Assembly (NCBI RefSeq): GCF_009856605.1
Contig: NZ_CP047242.1
Location: forward strand, 4,470,001-4,534,000
Direction of reading: 5' to 3'
DNA length: 64,000 nt
DNA from: Trichormus variabilis 0441
GTDB taxonomy: Bacteria; Cyanobacteriota; Cyanobacteriia; Cyanobacteriales; Nostocaceae
Below, one piece after another: positions 1 to 7,363 of the stretch; positions within the stretch are counted from its first letter, which is position 1; every line of letters begins with the position of its first letter. The notes under the pieces were generated by a model. It did no database searches. It saw only the letters and a program-made list of their open reading frames with translations, and was not told the origin of the DNA. Made by a program: the position numbers and the translations under genes.

Positions 1-609
1 GCCAAGGCTGCTGATATTAAGCGAGTTAAGTCTAGTGGGTTGCCTAAAGGTAGGGCGTTGTCTTCTGATGAGCTGGGAAAATTGCTCAATGTCTGCGTTG
101 AAGATGAATCAATATTTGGTGTTCGGGATGCGGCGATGTTGATGATACTCCGGGTGGGGTTGCGCCGGGGTGAAGTGGTGAACCTGGATTTAGCTGACCT
201 TGACTTGAATGAAGGGAGTGTGAAGGTCAGAGGGGGGAAGGGACGTAAGGATAGGGTGGTGTTTTTTCCTGAAAGTGCGATCGCATACTTGCAGAAATGG
301 GTGAAAATCAGGGGTGATGACTCTAGTCCGTTGCTACTCCCGATTAGCAAATCTGGTAATTTGGTGTGGCGACGGCTTTCTGATCAAGCTGTATTGTCAA
401 TCATGCTGGGACGGGGTGAAGAAGCAGGTATTGAGAATTTTACGCCCCACGATTTTAGAAGGACTTTTGCAGGTGACTTGCTGGATGCTGGGGTTGATAT
501 TGTGACTGTACAAAAGCTCATGGGTCATGCTGACCCGGCGACTACGGCGAAGTATGACAGGCGTGGGGATGCGGCGAAGAAACGGGCAGTTAACCTACTA
601 AAGCTGTGA
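1..609 (+). CDS. Tyrosine recombinase (XerC/D-like), 5' truncated by window edge
   Basis: The reading frame is open from base 1, so the gene starts left of the window; what is visible is the catalytic half of a tyrosine recombinase. The family cuts and rejoins DNA at specific sites to integrate, excise or resolve mobile DNA. The catalytic set is visible: GLRRGE (first Arg) near nt 155-175, HDFRR (His-x-x-Arg) near 448-462, MGHAD (His) near 520-534 and the nucleophile Tyr in KYDRRG near 550. It differs from the integrase at 17,092-18,198, so element 1 carries two recombinases. Its 3' end overlaps a convergent small gene by 20 nt. Family assignment is firm; the exact role (integration, dimer resolution or inversion) is not visible. 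Confidence 0.9.
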   Translation, partial: AKAADIKRVKSSGLPKGRALSSDELGKLLNVCVEDESIFGVRDAAMLMILRVGLRRGEVVNLDLADLDLNEGSVKVRGGKGRKDRVVFFPESAIAYLQKWVKIRGDDSSPLLLPISKSGNLVWRRLSDQAVLSIMLGRGEEAGIENFTPHDFRRTFAGDLLDAGVDIVTVQKLMGHADPATTAKYDRRGDAAKKRAVNLLKL

Positions 610-760
610 CATCCACTTCATAGTGAACACCTTTGATACGCACCCGGATGTAATACGGCGGCTTAACTCCATTTTGTTGCAATAGATTAATCTGTGCTTT
701 AACAGAGGCTTCATGCTTGTTTAGCCAGCTTTTTAAGGCTGATGGTAAGTGGGATTTCAT
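590..760 (-). CDS. Small hypothetical protein, 56 aa
   Basis: This is a short minus-strand frame starting MKSHLPSALKSW and ending VDVTALVG. Its ATG overlaps the TGA of the 103-aa gene upstream in an ATGA arrangement, which is typical of translationally coupled operon partners, and this is the main reason to believe it. It contains a basic, beta-rich second half (YYIRVRIKGVHYEVDV). It runs convergently into the end of the recombinase gene and overlaps it by 20 nt. I do not recognise the family. The two minus-strand genes probably form one transcript starting in the divergent region near 1,070-1,200. Confidence 0.5.
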   Translation of the reverse strand: MKSHLPSALKSWLNKHEASVKAQINLLQQNGVKPPYYIRVRIKGVHYEVDVTALVG

Positions 761-1068
761 TGCTCATCTTCTAAACTTTTCTTCCCCAATCTAGCCGCGA
801 TCGCATCCGCTAAATATTCTTCCGGCTCCTTATCAACCGCCGCCGCTTGAATTTTGATTTCATCTAAATGCTTCTCGGCGTTTCGCATAGTGTAGGTTTC
901 CAGCGCAGTACTGATGCAGGCGCTGATATCTTTTCTGGTGGCTAGTGATGCAATAACCAATCTCAAATACAACTGCGCTGGGAGCTTTGGCACCCCTGGG
1001 CGTTTGTCGATGATTTCGGTGATAATACCGCGCTGCTTGAGAACTTCAATTAGTTTATCTATATCCAC
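757..1068 (-). CDS. Hypothetical protein, 103 aa
   Basis: A 103-residue, mainly helical, charged protein beginning MDIDKLIEVLKQRG and ending KKSLEDEQ. The region LPAQLYLRLVIASLATRKD resembles a helix-turn-helix-sized helical bundle, but I cannot name a family. It is the first gene of a two-gene minus-strand unit (its stop overlaps the next ATG) and is divergent from the 70-aa gene at 1,216. The arrangement of a small regulator-like gene divergent from an operon suggests a DNA-binding or accessory role; that is inference only. Confidence 0.55.
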   Translation of the reverse strand: MDIDKLIEVLKQRGIITEIIDKRPGVPKLPAQLYLRLVIASLATRKDISACISTALETYTMRNAEKHLDEIKIQAAAVDKEPEEYLADAIAARLGKKSLEDEQ

Positions 1069-1215
1069 CTGCGATACCCTTACTATGCTTACCCTTGCTA
1101 CTGCTTAGTAGCTGAGACTATGGTATCATGCGTTTATTAAGGTATCGCCCCCAGTGCTGACACACCAGGGACTTCCCCTCAAGTAGTCGTAACCTACTAA
1201 AGGAGCAATTTTAGT
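1069..1215. promoter_or_regulatory. Divergent intergenic region with RBS for the 1,216 gene
   Basis: This 147-bp gap separates the minus-strand pair (ending at 1,068) from the plus-strand run that starts at 1,216. It must hold both promoters. A clear Shine-Dalgarno-like AAAGGAG lies at about 1,199-1,205, ten bases before the ATG at 1,216. No convincing operator palindrome was seen. Confidence 0.4.
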
Positions 1216-1428
1216 ATGCACCCAAGAGAGCTTCGAGAAAAGTACAATCTTTCATTAACACAGTTAGCTTTTTATATGACCTGCGATCGCAGAACAGCTG
1301 AAAGATATTGTTCGCACGCATCAGACGACCCGCGACCCCAGGTTTTTTTAACCTGCCAACTGCTTGATTTTTATTGGCAGACTATAGGTAGAGTGCAGCC
1401 CCCGCCTTTTCTTGTACCGGCAATTTGA
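1216..1428 (+). CDS. Small helix-turn-helix-like protein, 70 aa
   Basis: It starts MHPRELREKYNLSLTQLAF at an ATG preceded by AAAGGAG. The segment LSLTQLAFYMTCDRRTAERY has the spacing of a helix-turn-helix in which the second helix follows a short turn, so DNA binding is likely. Such small proteins are common next to mobile genes in filamentous cyanobacteria. It is monocistronic in appearance: a strong hairpin terminator follows at 1,456. It may regulate the transfer-like operon that begins at 1,520 or its own divergent neighbours; this is inferred from position only. Confidence 0.6.
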   Translation: MHPRELREKYNLSLTQLAFYMTCDRRTAERYCSHASDDPRPQVFLTCQLLDFYWQTIGRVQPPPFLVPAI

Positions 1429-1455
1429 CGGACGTAACTACGAAATTCAACCGCT

Positions 1456-1481
1456 ACCCCACACCTGGCTGTGGGGTTTTT
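1456..1481 (+). terminator. Rho-independent terminator after the 70-aa gene
   Basis: CCCCACA (1,457-1,463) pairs with TGTGGGG (1,470-1,476) across a CCTGGC loop and is followed by five T residues. It separates the small HTH gene from the operon that begins at 1,520. Confidence 0.75.
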
Positions 1482-1519
1482 AATTGGGAGTTGTTGACGA
1501 AATTTTGACGGAATTATGA

Positions 1520-1825
1520 ATGGTTGTTCTGGAATGCCCCAAAATTCTTTCACTGGATGATGTAGCGCCAGGGGTTGACTTCTTCCCCACCAAGACGATG
1601 TGTGCTGTATGCGGTGTTTCGCTCTCCACCTTAGAGAGATACCGCGATGACTTAATTAACTTGAAAGTGCCGAAGTTTGATTGGTACTTCTACAGCACAG
1701 GATTTGAACGCACCAGTGCAGAAATTATTTACCAATATGCCCAACTGGTAAAAATACAACGCAAAGACAGGGCAAAGAACTCAATTAAACAACACATGGA
1801 GGTTTTTTGGCGTGACAAATCGTAG
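1520..1825 (+). CDS. Hypothetical protein with putative HTH, 101 aa
   Basis: First gene of a run of closely packed plus-strand genes that leads into the FtsK/TraB-like translocase. Residues around CAVCGVSLSTLERYRDDLIN look like a helix-turn-helix of the MerR/excisionase sort (a recognition helix following a short turn), and the tail is basic (KIQRKDRAKNSIKQ). The ATG at 1,520 was chosen as the first codon giving the full conserved-looking start; an alternative ATG four bases upstream is in another frame. The 3' end overlaps the next gene by 14 nt. Candidate operon regulator or accessory DNA-binding protein; family not recognised. Confidence 0.55.
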   Translation: MVVLECPKILSLDDVAPGVDFFPTKTMCAVCGVSLSTLERYRDDLINLKVPKFDWYFYSTGFERTSAEIIYQYAQLVKIQRKDRAKNSIKQHMEVFWRDKS

Positions 1826-2156
1826 AACAGGTAGAGCCAACAGCGACAAACCAACAGACTCGCAGTCCCCAGAACAACCTAACGGCAGCGTTGACGACAC
1901 GATCATGTCGATGTCGCTGGACATGAAACGGACGATTAAAAAGGTTGTTGTCCATAATGCGATCGCAATGGCAATGCAGGATTTCGCCCTTGGTGACTAC
2001 GGCGATGTAGAACCAGCAATGTTTACTCCTTTTTCGGGAGGAATGCTTTCCCCTTTGGAGTCCAGGCACCAAGCCCTTCTGGAGGGCAAGGTGATCACAC
2101 CAGCACTGCTACCCTCCTCTGGCGAATCAACTGGTACATCTTCCTCTACTTGTTAG
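1812..2156 (+). CDS. Hypothetical protein, 114 aa
   Basis: Starts at GTG 1,812, overlapping the upstream gene by 14 nt. The N-terminal 30 residues are polar and probably disordered (NRRTGRANSDKPTDSQS); the middle contains a helix (MSLDMKRTIKKVVVHNAIAM). No domain is recognised. The tail is Ser/Thr rich. Its place in the overlapping gene run argues that it is translated and part of the same functional module as the translocase. Confidence 0.5.
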   Translation: MTNRRTGRANSDKPTDSQSPEQPNGSVDDTIMSMSLDMKRTIKKVVVHNAIAMAMQDFALGDYGDVEPAMFTPFSGGMLSPLESRHQALLEGKVITPALLPSSGESTGTSSSTC

Positions 2157-2164
2157 GAGTCCAA

Positions 2165-2434
2165 ATGCAGCCACACCCAGAAGTAGACCAAACCAACATG
2201 ATTGGCTGGCAACCCGTGTTCGCTACTAACCGTCCCCCGGCGACAACTTCCGCCAATCAAAACCTCATGCCCATGTTGGGTATAGGTGCGGCTGCTTTAT
2301 TTGTCGCCGCATCTGGAGGGGTCTTATTCAAACAACATCAAGAAATGAACTCACAAAAATCAATATGGCAACAAGAAGCAATCACCCAAGAACGCAGTCG
2401 AATCATGGAATGCGTACAGTCACCACCCAGATAA
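2165..2434 (+). CDS. Small single-pass membrane protein, 89 aa
   Basis: The ATG at 2,165 (MQPHPEVDQT) has TAGGAG just upstream and is preferred over an in-frame TTG at 2,150. Residues about 40-58 (MLGIGAAALFVAASGGVLF) form one clear transmembrane helix, followed by a charged, glutamine-rich tail. It lies in the packed run upstream of the FtsK/TraB-like gene together with other small membrane proteins. I do not know the family; by context it could help the translocase at the membrane, which is inference. Confidence 0.6.
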   Translation: MQPHPEVDQTNMIGWQPVFATNRPPATTSANQNLMPMLGIGAAALFVAASGGVLFKQHQEMNSQKSIWQQEAITQERSRIMECVQSPPR

Positions 2435-2673
2435 ATACAATCACCAATATTTTCTTGGCTAGTGTTGCAGCCACCAGTCTTTGGAGTACGGGATTTTTTG
2501 GAATAGGCGCGATTGGCTCATTAGGTGCGGAAATATTCACAACCAATGAGTACTGGCGACGACAGAAAGACCTCTTCACAGGCGCTGCATTAGTTTCATT
2601 GTCCATCCTGCTGGGGACTGGATTCACCAAAGGCACACTCACATTATTTGGAATTACTGACGAGGATGAGTAA
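2410..2673 (+). CDS. Small membrane protein, 87 aa
   Basis: ATG at 2,410 (MRTVTTQINT) overlaps the preceding gene by 25 nt. Two hydrophobic segments, one around TNIFLASVAATSLWSTGFFGIGAIG and one around LFTGAALVSLSILLGTGF, predict two transmembrane helices separated by a charged loop (NEYWRRQKD). The stop region overlaps the next ATG (ATGAGTAA), which fits translational coupling. Part of the small-membrane-protein cluster before the translocase; function unknown. Confidence 0.6.
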   Translation: MRTVTTQINTITNIFLASVAATSLWSTGFFGIGAIGSLGAEIFTTNEYWRRQKDLFTGAALVSLSILLGTGFTKGTLTLFGITDEDE

Positions 2674-2866
2674 TGCGTTGAAGCAAAAACTCAACGCTTT
2701 ATGTTTCATTGAGTTTGAGTTGGGTAGAAGATTTGAAGCGAGAATGCCTCTGTGCAACTGGGAGACATTCAAGCGGGAGAACGAAACAGAATATCAGCGA
2801 AGACAAATCTTAATGGATGAAATTTTGGAACTATGCAAGACACAACCCAAGCCGCCACAGCCATAG
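2666..2866 (+). CDS. Hypothetical protein, 66 aa
   Basis: The ATG at 2,666 overlaps the end of the upstream gene by 8 nt and gives MSNALKQKLNALCFIEFELG. The protein is soluble, charged and mostly helical, with two Cys. It overlaps the next gene by 34 nt. No family is recognised; it is supported by the packed operon arrangement. Confidence 0.5.
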   Translation: MSNALKQKLNALCFIEFELGRRFEARMPLCNWETFKRENETEYQRRQILMDEILELCKTQPKPPQP

Positions 2867-3438
2867 GCTTACACCTGACAACTGGTGACAACTACACCAA
2901 CCCTGCCAAACCGCAAAATCAGCGCCTTTCTGTGTCCCCTGGTGGAGTGACAAGCCAGGAAAAAGACATTCAAATTGCTAGATACAAAAACATTGGTAAC
3001 GCCTGGGATGTACTAGCCGCCGAACAAGACACCCTCAAGAAAAAGCACGTTGCCCATCAGAAATTATTTGAAGCTGGACAAGCCCAAATTACAGCTGCAA
3101 CTGCCCTTACCAAATCATCAACAACCTGGAATAAGTTTCAATCTGCCGTTGCTGAACATCGCATCTCTCGGAATGAAGCCAGAGTTGCGATCGCAGCCAT
3201 GCCGATTGAGATAGAGCGCCAAAATGTTGAACTGGAGAAGAAGCGGGAAAATCTCACTAAAGCCAAGATGGAACTTGAAGAGTTAATGATTAGTAATAAA
3301 GTCAAGCGCGAAGACTTAAGCCATCAAACAGTTCTGCGGCAACTCGACGGCATTGAGGTACAGGTAGCACTACCTGACCTGATGCAAAATATAAGCGGCT
3401 TATTGCCACCCACACCCGAACTTGTGATGATTCTGTAA
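2833..3438 (+). CDS. Coiled-coil protein, 201 aa
   Basis: Begins MQDTTQAATAIGLHL. The middle is rich in heptad-like charged helices; the stretch from about residue 130 to 165 (for example ERQNVELEKKRENLTKAKME) should form a coiled coil. The final residues are hydrophobic and Pro rich. Its stop shares a base with the next start, consistent with coupling. It is immediately followed by a small membrane protein and the FtsK/TraB-like translocase, which itself has a coiled coil, so the two may interact; that is a guess from context. Confidence 0.6.
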   Translation: MQDTTQAATAIGLHLTTGDNYTNPAKPQNQRLSVSPGGVTSQEKDIQIARYKNIGNAWDVLAAEQDTLKKKHVAHQKLFEAGQAQITAATALTKSSTTWNKFQSAVAEHRISRNEARVAIAAMPIEIERQNVELEKKRENLTKAKMELEELMISNKVKREDLSHQTVLRQLDGIEVQVALPDLMQNISGLLPPTPELVMIL

Positions 3439-3677
3439 TGTATTGGTTAACCCTTTACACCACTGTTTTTTCAGGTGCGGTGTTATCAGGCAGAATCACC
3501 CTGATATTCAAGCCGCACCTATTTTTTATCTTCACCGCCGTCAGCCTAGCTTTCTACGGCTGGTGGCACTGGCAAAGGAACTACGGCGAAATTAAACCAA
3601 GTGATCAGGAAATATGGCTCAAGTCAGGCGTGATACTAATCGCGGTACTGGGGTATGGAGTGGGGTGGTTCAGATAG
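3438..3677 (+). CDS. Small membrane protein, 79 aa
   Basis: MYWLTLYTTVFSGAVLSG begins the first of three hydrophobic segments; the others are LFFIFTAVSLAFYGWWHW and SGVILIAVLGYGVGWF. Two or three transmembrane helices are expected with a short charged loop (RNYGEIKPSDQE). It overlaps the preceding stop by one base and the translocase frame by up to 64 nt. It is the last of the small membrane proteins before the motor gene, an arrangement reminiscent of the spread (Spd) genes beside traB on actinomycete plasmids. Confidence 0.6.
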   Translation: MYWLTLYTTVFSGAVLSGRITLIFKPHLFFIFTAVSLAFYGWWHWQRNYGEIKPSDQEIWLKSGVILIAVLGYGVGWFR

Positions 3678-5569
3678 CAGCAGCCCACACTTTGATTATT
3701 GTGGGGCTGTATGAGCCAAGTGTCTTGTTGCCCACCACGGCTATTGGATTTTTTATTTCATCTTGGGTACTGGGAAAATTTCCAAATCCCTTACCCAGAA
3801 AGAATGAACTCATTGCCGCAGCGCACCGGGAAAATTGGCGGACATCGGCTTTAACCGAGGTGGAAAAATCGGCTCAGTCTAGGCTGGAAGAGATTGAGCA
3901 GAAGGCTGGCGTATTGGTAGAGATGCGATCGCAACTGCAAACTAAAAGCACTCAGTTGGCGCAATGGGAACAAAATCTATTGCAAGCTGAGGGGAAATTC
4001 CGCGAACTGCTGCAACAGACCGAAGACCACTACAAGGAATTACTGCAACAGCAAGCCGAACAGTACATGGCGGAGATACGGCTGCGGGAAGGGACTATCG
4101 TTGGCTTGCAGCAAAAAATCATGAGAATGGCAAACAGGCCAGACCCCAAGCAAGGGTTCGCGGCCTGGGTTGCTCAAATGCTGCTGGACGCTTTGGAACA
4201 AAACCAAGTTTACTGCCGGATGGTTGCTTTTCAAAAAGTCCCCGGTGTGCGTGAGGTTAGCGTCTGGGTGGAGTTGGAACCAATTGCGGTTGAACCGGGT
4301 TACGCCCGGAAACTGGAGGGGTTATCTAAAGAGGTAGCATCGCTGGTAAAGCTGGGTGAGCCGGCTATCCAGTGGGATGAGGATGAATGTATCTGGGAAT
4401 TTCGCTTTGCTCCCAGATACGAAACTGAAGAAAGTTTGCTGGCTAACGTCATCGACGACCCGAAAGAATTACCCGCCGTCATTGAACCCGATGACCCCGA
4501 TTGGTTCCGTCGAGCAATTCGTGTTTCCTTCAGCTGCTTAATTCACGGTGGGATGGGTGCGGGTAAGTCTGTACTGGTAAGTAACTTAATCTGCTGTGCC
4601 AATCAGGAGTTAGAACAGGTTTACAGTCTTGCACCAGAACTGGTAATCATTGACCCGAAATTCCCAGACAGTGAATGGATTATCGCCGGCAAGCGAATCA
4701 AACCAAACTATCGGGGGTGGGAAAATTCCATTACTGGCGTAGCCGACATGGGACAAGAAGTTGACCGCCGACTTGATGAAGCCAAAGCGATCGCAGAAGA
4801 AATCGACGAAGAACTATTTGCAGATCCTAATTACGTTCTACCCCTGCCAGAACGTACACCGACTATCTGGGTGATTGATGAGGCCGCAGCGCTGCATGAG
4901 CGATATGGTAATGAATTTTCCGAACCACTCAAGAATGCTTTTTGGGTCGGTCGTTCAACTCGTAATGTGGCGATCGCAATTGGCCAAAATCCCAACTGCT
5001 CTAACTATGGTTTACAGCGACCAGACGCAGAAAATGCCAGCCGCTTTTTCTTGGGTGCAGCAATGGCCTTGAAGGGACTGGATGAACTCAAAACCACCAG
5101 GGAACTGAAAACCAAACTCAGACAACAAATATATGCGCGGTTGGCATTGGTCAGACAAAGGAAGTTGCAAGGTATCGACAAGCCGGAGGAACAATACTTT
5201 GGCTTGGTGGCAATTCAAAATGAGATGCCATTTATTGCTCAGATGCCACCACCCAATGCTTTTGCTTTTGACGGCGAGGTGGAACTGAGGGAAGGGGAGG
5301 AAATTGAAACCATTGAAAACCTTATTGAACAAGCCGACTGGGAAGAAACGCTACGGGCCCTACCTGAAGAACTGCGAATCGTGGCTGAATACGCCAAACG
5401 CAAGCGGGGGGATTGGGTAACGGCGCGGGACATTAAGCGCGATCGCAACCGTGGGAAAATTTCCACCGCATCAACTGAAGAGGTGCGGCAATGGTTCACC
5501 CGGTTAGCAGCTATGGGTATAGGGGAGGTGACGGGTGGTGGTACAGCGCTCAAATACAAACTGGGATGA
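3614..5569 (+). CDS. FtsK/TraB-like membrane-anchored DNA translocase, 651 aa
   Basis: A RecA-fold motor of the FtsK/HerA/TraB superfamily that would pump DNA using ATP. From the N terminus: two hydrophobic segments in the first 60 residues (HTLIIVGLY; TTAIGFFISSWVLG), a long coiled coil at about 75-175, a Walker A motif GGMGAGKS at about 311-318, a Walker B motif TIWVIDEAAAL at about 416-426, and a C-terminal winged-helix-like region after about residue 585 (WVTARDIKRDRNRGK), comparable to the gamma domain that reads DNA sequence in FtsK and TraB. The first ATG is 3,614; a GTG at 3,665 would shorten the overlap with the upstream gene. No relaxase or type IV secretion genes are visible, so a single-motor transfer system is possible. 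Confidence 0.8.
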   Translation: MAQVRRDTNRGTGVWSGVVQIAAAHTLIIVGLYEPSVLLPTTAIGFFISSWVLGKFPNPLPRKNELIAAAHRENWRTSALTEVEKSAQSRLEEIEQKAGVLVEMRSQLQTKSTQLAQWEQNLLQAEGKFRELLQQTEDHYKELLQQQAEQYMAEIRLREGTIVGLQQKIMRMANRPDPKQGFAAWVAQMLLDALEQNQVYCRMVAFQKVPGVREVSVWVELEPIAVEPGYARKLEGLSKEVASLVKLGEPAIQWDEDECIWEFRFAPRYETEESLLANVIDDPKELPAVIEPDDPDWFRRAIRVSFSCLIHGGMGAGKSVLVSNLICCANQELEQVYSLAPELVIIDPKFPDSEWIIAGKRIKPNYRGWENSITGVADMGQEVDRRLDEAKAIAEEIDEELFADPNYVLPLPERTPTIWVIDEAAALHERYGNEFSEPLKNAFWVGRSTRNVAIAIGQNPNCSNYGLQRPDAENASRFFLGAAMALKGLDELKTTRELKTKLRQQIYARLALVRQRKLQGIDKPEEQYFGLVAIQNEMPFIAQMPPPNAFAFDGEVELREGEEIETIENLIEQADWEETLRALPEELRIVAEYAKRKRGDWVTARDIKRDRNRGKISTASTEEVRQWFTRLAAMGIGEVTGGGTALKYKLG

Positions 5570-5939
5570 TAGGTACGATAAGCGCTCCCAGGAATTGCAC
5601 GGCAAGCCCTGGAGTGATATTTCTTTGGAGGTGCGGCGGACTACTGGGAATAAATGTGTGTTGTGCAGCAAAAGAGCTACCTGCACCCATCACACCTGTT
5701 ACTTTGGCCCCTATAAGGCTGGGGTTGATTTATTTGGTTTGTGCAGTTCCTGTCATACCCAGGCGCATCTCGGCAGGAATTGGCGGCAGTATCGGTATCA
5801 GGGAGTGTGGCGAAACAAGAACACCCCGCAGTTTTACAAACGATTAAGACAGGGATGGTTATCGAAGCATGAGGCGGCCTCGAAGAAAATATCAAATACG
5901 ATTCACGACCGACGAAAATCAGCAACAAAATCTATTTGA
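5535..5939 (+). CDS. Cys/His-rich HNH-like protein, 134 aa
   Basis: Starts at GTG 5,535, overlapping the translocase by 35 nt. It carries CVLC near residue 41 and CSSCHTQAH near residue 69, with CTHH between them, an arrangement typical of zinc-bound HNH nucleases or related zinc-ribbon proteins. The tail is strongly basic (KSATKSI and upstream Lys/Arg), fitting nucleic-acid binding. HNH enzymes nick or cut DNA; placed right after the motor gene it might supply the nick or act at a transfer site. The classic HNH triad is not fully clear, so nuclease activity is only probable. Confidence 0.6.
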   Translation: MVVQRSNTNWDDRYDKRSQELHGKPWSDISLEVRRTTGNKCVLCSKRATCTHHTCYFGPYKAGVDLFGLCSSCHTQAHLGRNWRQYRYQGVWRNKNTPQFYKRLRQGWLSKHEAASKKISNTIHDRRKSATKSI

Positions 5940-6057
5940 TTTATGTGTGGGTATTGCAATGGTCATCATCATACTTTTGACCTTTAGCAATTGGAATTGG
6001 ACACAAGAGATACACAATCAGCTACAACGCCATGATTCCACCACTCAACCTAGATGA
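5869..6057 (+). CDS. Small single-pass membrane protein, 62 aa
   Basis: MRRPRRKYQIRFTTDENQ is basic and is followed by one hydrophobic helix (LCVGIAMVIIILLTF) and a polar tail. It overlaps the gene before by 71 nt and the gene after by 26 nt, unusually long but in keeping with the dense packing here. By the positive-inside rule the N terminus would be cytoplasmic. Function unknown. Confidence 0.45.
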   Translation: MRRPRRKYQIRFTTDENQQQNLFDLCVGIAMVIIILLTFSNWNWTQEIHNQLQRHDSTTQPR

Positions 6058-6814
6058 AGCCCAGAAATTTTGCTGCTGTCAACCATACGCCGACTATCAC
6101 ATTTGCATCTACGCCGGCGGTGGCAGTGGCAGTTATAACGAGCATGATATGTACTGGGCATTCATAATTTACAACAACGAAGGCTACCGCCGTCACGATG
6201 GGCGTTTACCTGATTGCTTAGATGTTGACGATGGTATGAGCCATTGCCGGGCAATTATTGATACCTGGAATCGTGGTGTAACTTATGAAGATGTTTTTCT
6301 GTGGCGGGCTATTTGTGAATATCTCTGGCTAACCAAAGGAAAGGTATCTTATTTTGACCCAACTCACCCGGCATACATCCTCATGGCGGTTCCTGGATGC
6401 TGTCTACACTTAATAGACACTGACCGCACCCACAGACAAATGCTTTGGGATAAGCACAAAATTCAACTCATCACCTGGACAAAAGCCAGTAGACACCATG
6501 AAGGCTGGTGCTTAAAGGGCAACTGGGAAGATAAAATCGATTTTCTCGAACAGGTTTACATCTTGGGGAGAAACCCAAACAGCCTACCGCGTCCTTGGAT
6601 CGAGAAGTGGGAGAGGAAGCAAAGACAGGAAAAACTTGAAGTTATTGACAAACACCTAAAAATCATTCTGTTTGGTTTTGAATGCCTGCAACGGAGTGTT
6701 GAGTGGGATTTGGGTTATGAGCGAATACGCCATCACCTAAGTGGGATTGCTTTGAAATGTAGAGAAACAAGGGAAGCGATCGCACTTCATTTTACAGACT
6801 TGACCCGTGGCTGA
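6032..6814 (+). CDS. Hypothetical protein, 260 aa
   Basis: Begins MIPPLNLDEAQKFCCCQ. It is soluble, Trp/Tyr/His rich, with several Cys (CCC near residue 14, CC near 123) but no motif that I can place. The second half is helical and basic. It is the last gene of the plus-strand run that contains the translocase, and a 98-bp gap follows. I do not recognise the family and see no catalytic signature. Confidence 0.55.
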   Translation: MIPPLNLDEAQKFCCCQPYADYHICIYAGGGSGSYNEHDMYWAFIIYNNEGYRRHDGRLPDCLDVDDGMSHCRAIIDTWNRGVTYEDVFLWRAICEYLWLTKGKVSYFDPTHPAYILMAVPGCCLHLIDTDRTHRQMLWDKHKIQLITWTKASRHHEGWCLKGNWEDKIDFLEQVYILGRNPNSLPRPWIEKWERKQRQEKLEVIDKHLKIILFGFECLQRSVEWDLGYERIRHHLSGIALKCRETREAIALHFTDLTRG

Positions 6815-6912
6815 TTAATTCACCAATTCTTCATGATGTAACGAGGGATTTTTCTGAGGCTTTATACAGCCAGAAAGACTTTGATGGAAAAAACACACAA
6901 AAACCATCTGCC

Positions 6913-7290
6913 ATGAAAAGGGTTCTGTCTGCTTTTGCTTTCTCTCTAGTTCTGTTACCCGCCGTCGCTAATGCCCAGGCTGTAATTATGGGTGGTGATG
7001 GTTCCTATCTGGGGTTGGTGAGTAGTGATAGTTACGCTGAAGAGTCTATTTGTAATAAATATGGAACTTATGGCAGTCCCTATCAGGAGAACAGCATTTT
7101 TAACCAGTATGGGACTTACGGTGGTACGTACTCTGAACTGGGTGCATACAACCCACGGGCAGGTAGACCACCGGCATTAGTAGAGAACGGACAGGTGGTG
7201 GACATCATTTCAAAAGACCGACGATTAAAACCCAGTTTAAGAATTGACCCTGATATGTTGCGGTTTCAGGTTTGTGGAGAAGCCTTGTAA
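6913..7290 (+). CDS. Exported repeat protein, 125 aa (YG-x-YG family)
   Basis: A clean signal peptide (KRVLSAFAFSLVLLPAVANA, cut after ANA-Q) starts the protein, so it is secreted to the periplasm. It then reads GDGSYLGLVSSD and has two imperfect repeats built on SICNKYGTYGSPY and SIFNQYGTYGGTY, a layout I know from small exported proteins of unknown function in many bacteria. The gene on the opposite strand at 7,364-7,822 encodes a divergent relative without the signal peptide. A strong terminator follows. Function unknown. Confidence 0.65.
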   Translation: MKRVLSAFAFSLVLLPAVANAQAVIMGGDGSYLGLVSSDSYAEESICNKYGTYGSPYQENSIFNQYGTYGGTYSELGAYNPRAGRPPALVENGQVVDIISKDRRLKPSLRIDPDMLRFQVCGEAL

Positions 7291-7307
7291 ATAGTTGATT
7301 TTGATTG

Positions 7308-7341
7308 GATGGGTAAATAAAAATTTTACCCATCTTTTTTT
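7308..7341 (+). terminator. Rho-independent terminator between convergent genes
   Basis: GATGGGTAAA (7,308-7,317) pairs with TTTACCCATC (7,325-7,334), followed by seven T. It ends the exported-protein gene at 7,290; the hairpin would also work for the convergent gene at 7,364. Confidence 0.85.
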
Positions 7342-7363
7342 ATGAGCAATTTTCCCAGAGTAT

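Noticed and set aside
5012..5559. Long open frames on the minus strand opposite the translocase
   Set aside because: They lie entirely within the strongly supported FtsK/TraB-like gene, have no start signals, and read as shadows of its codons.
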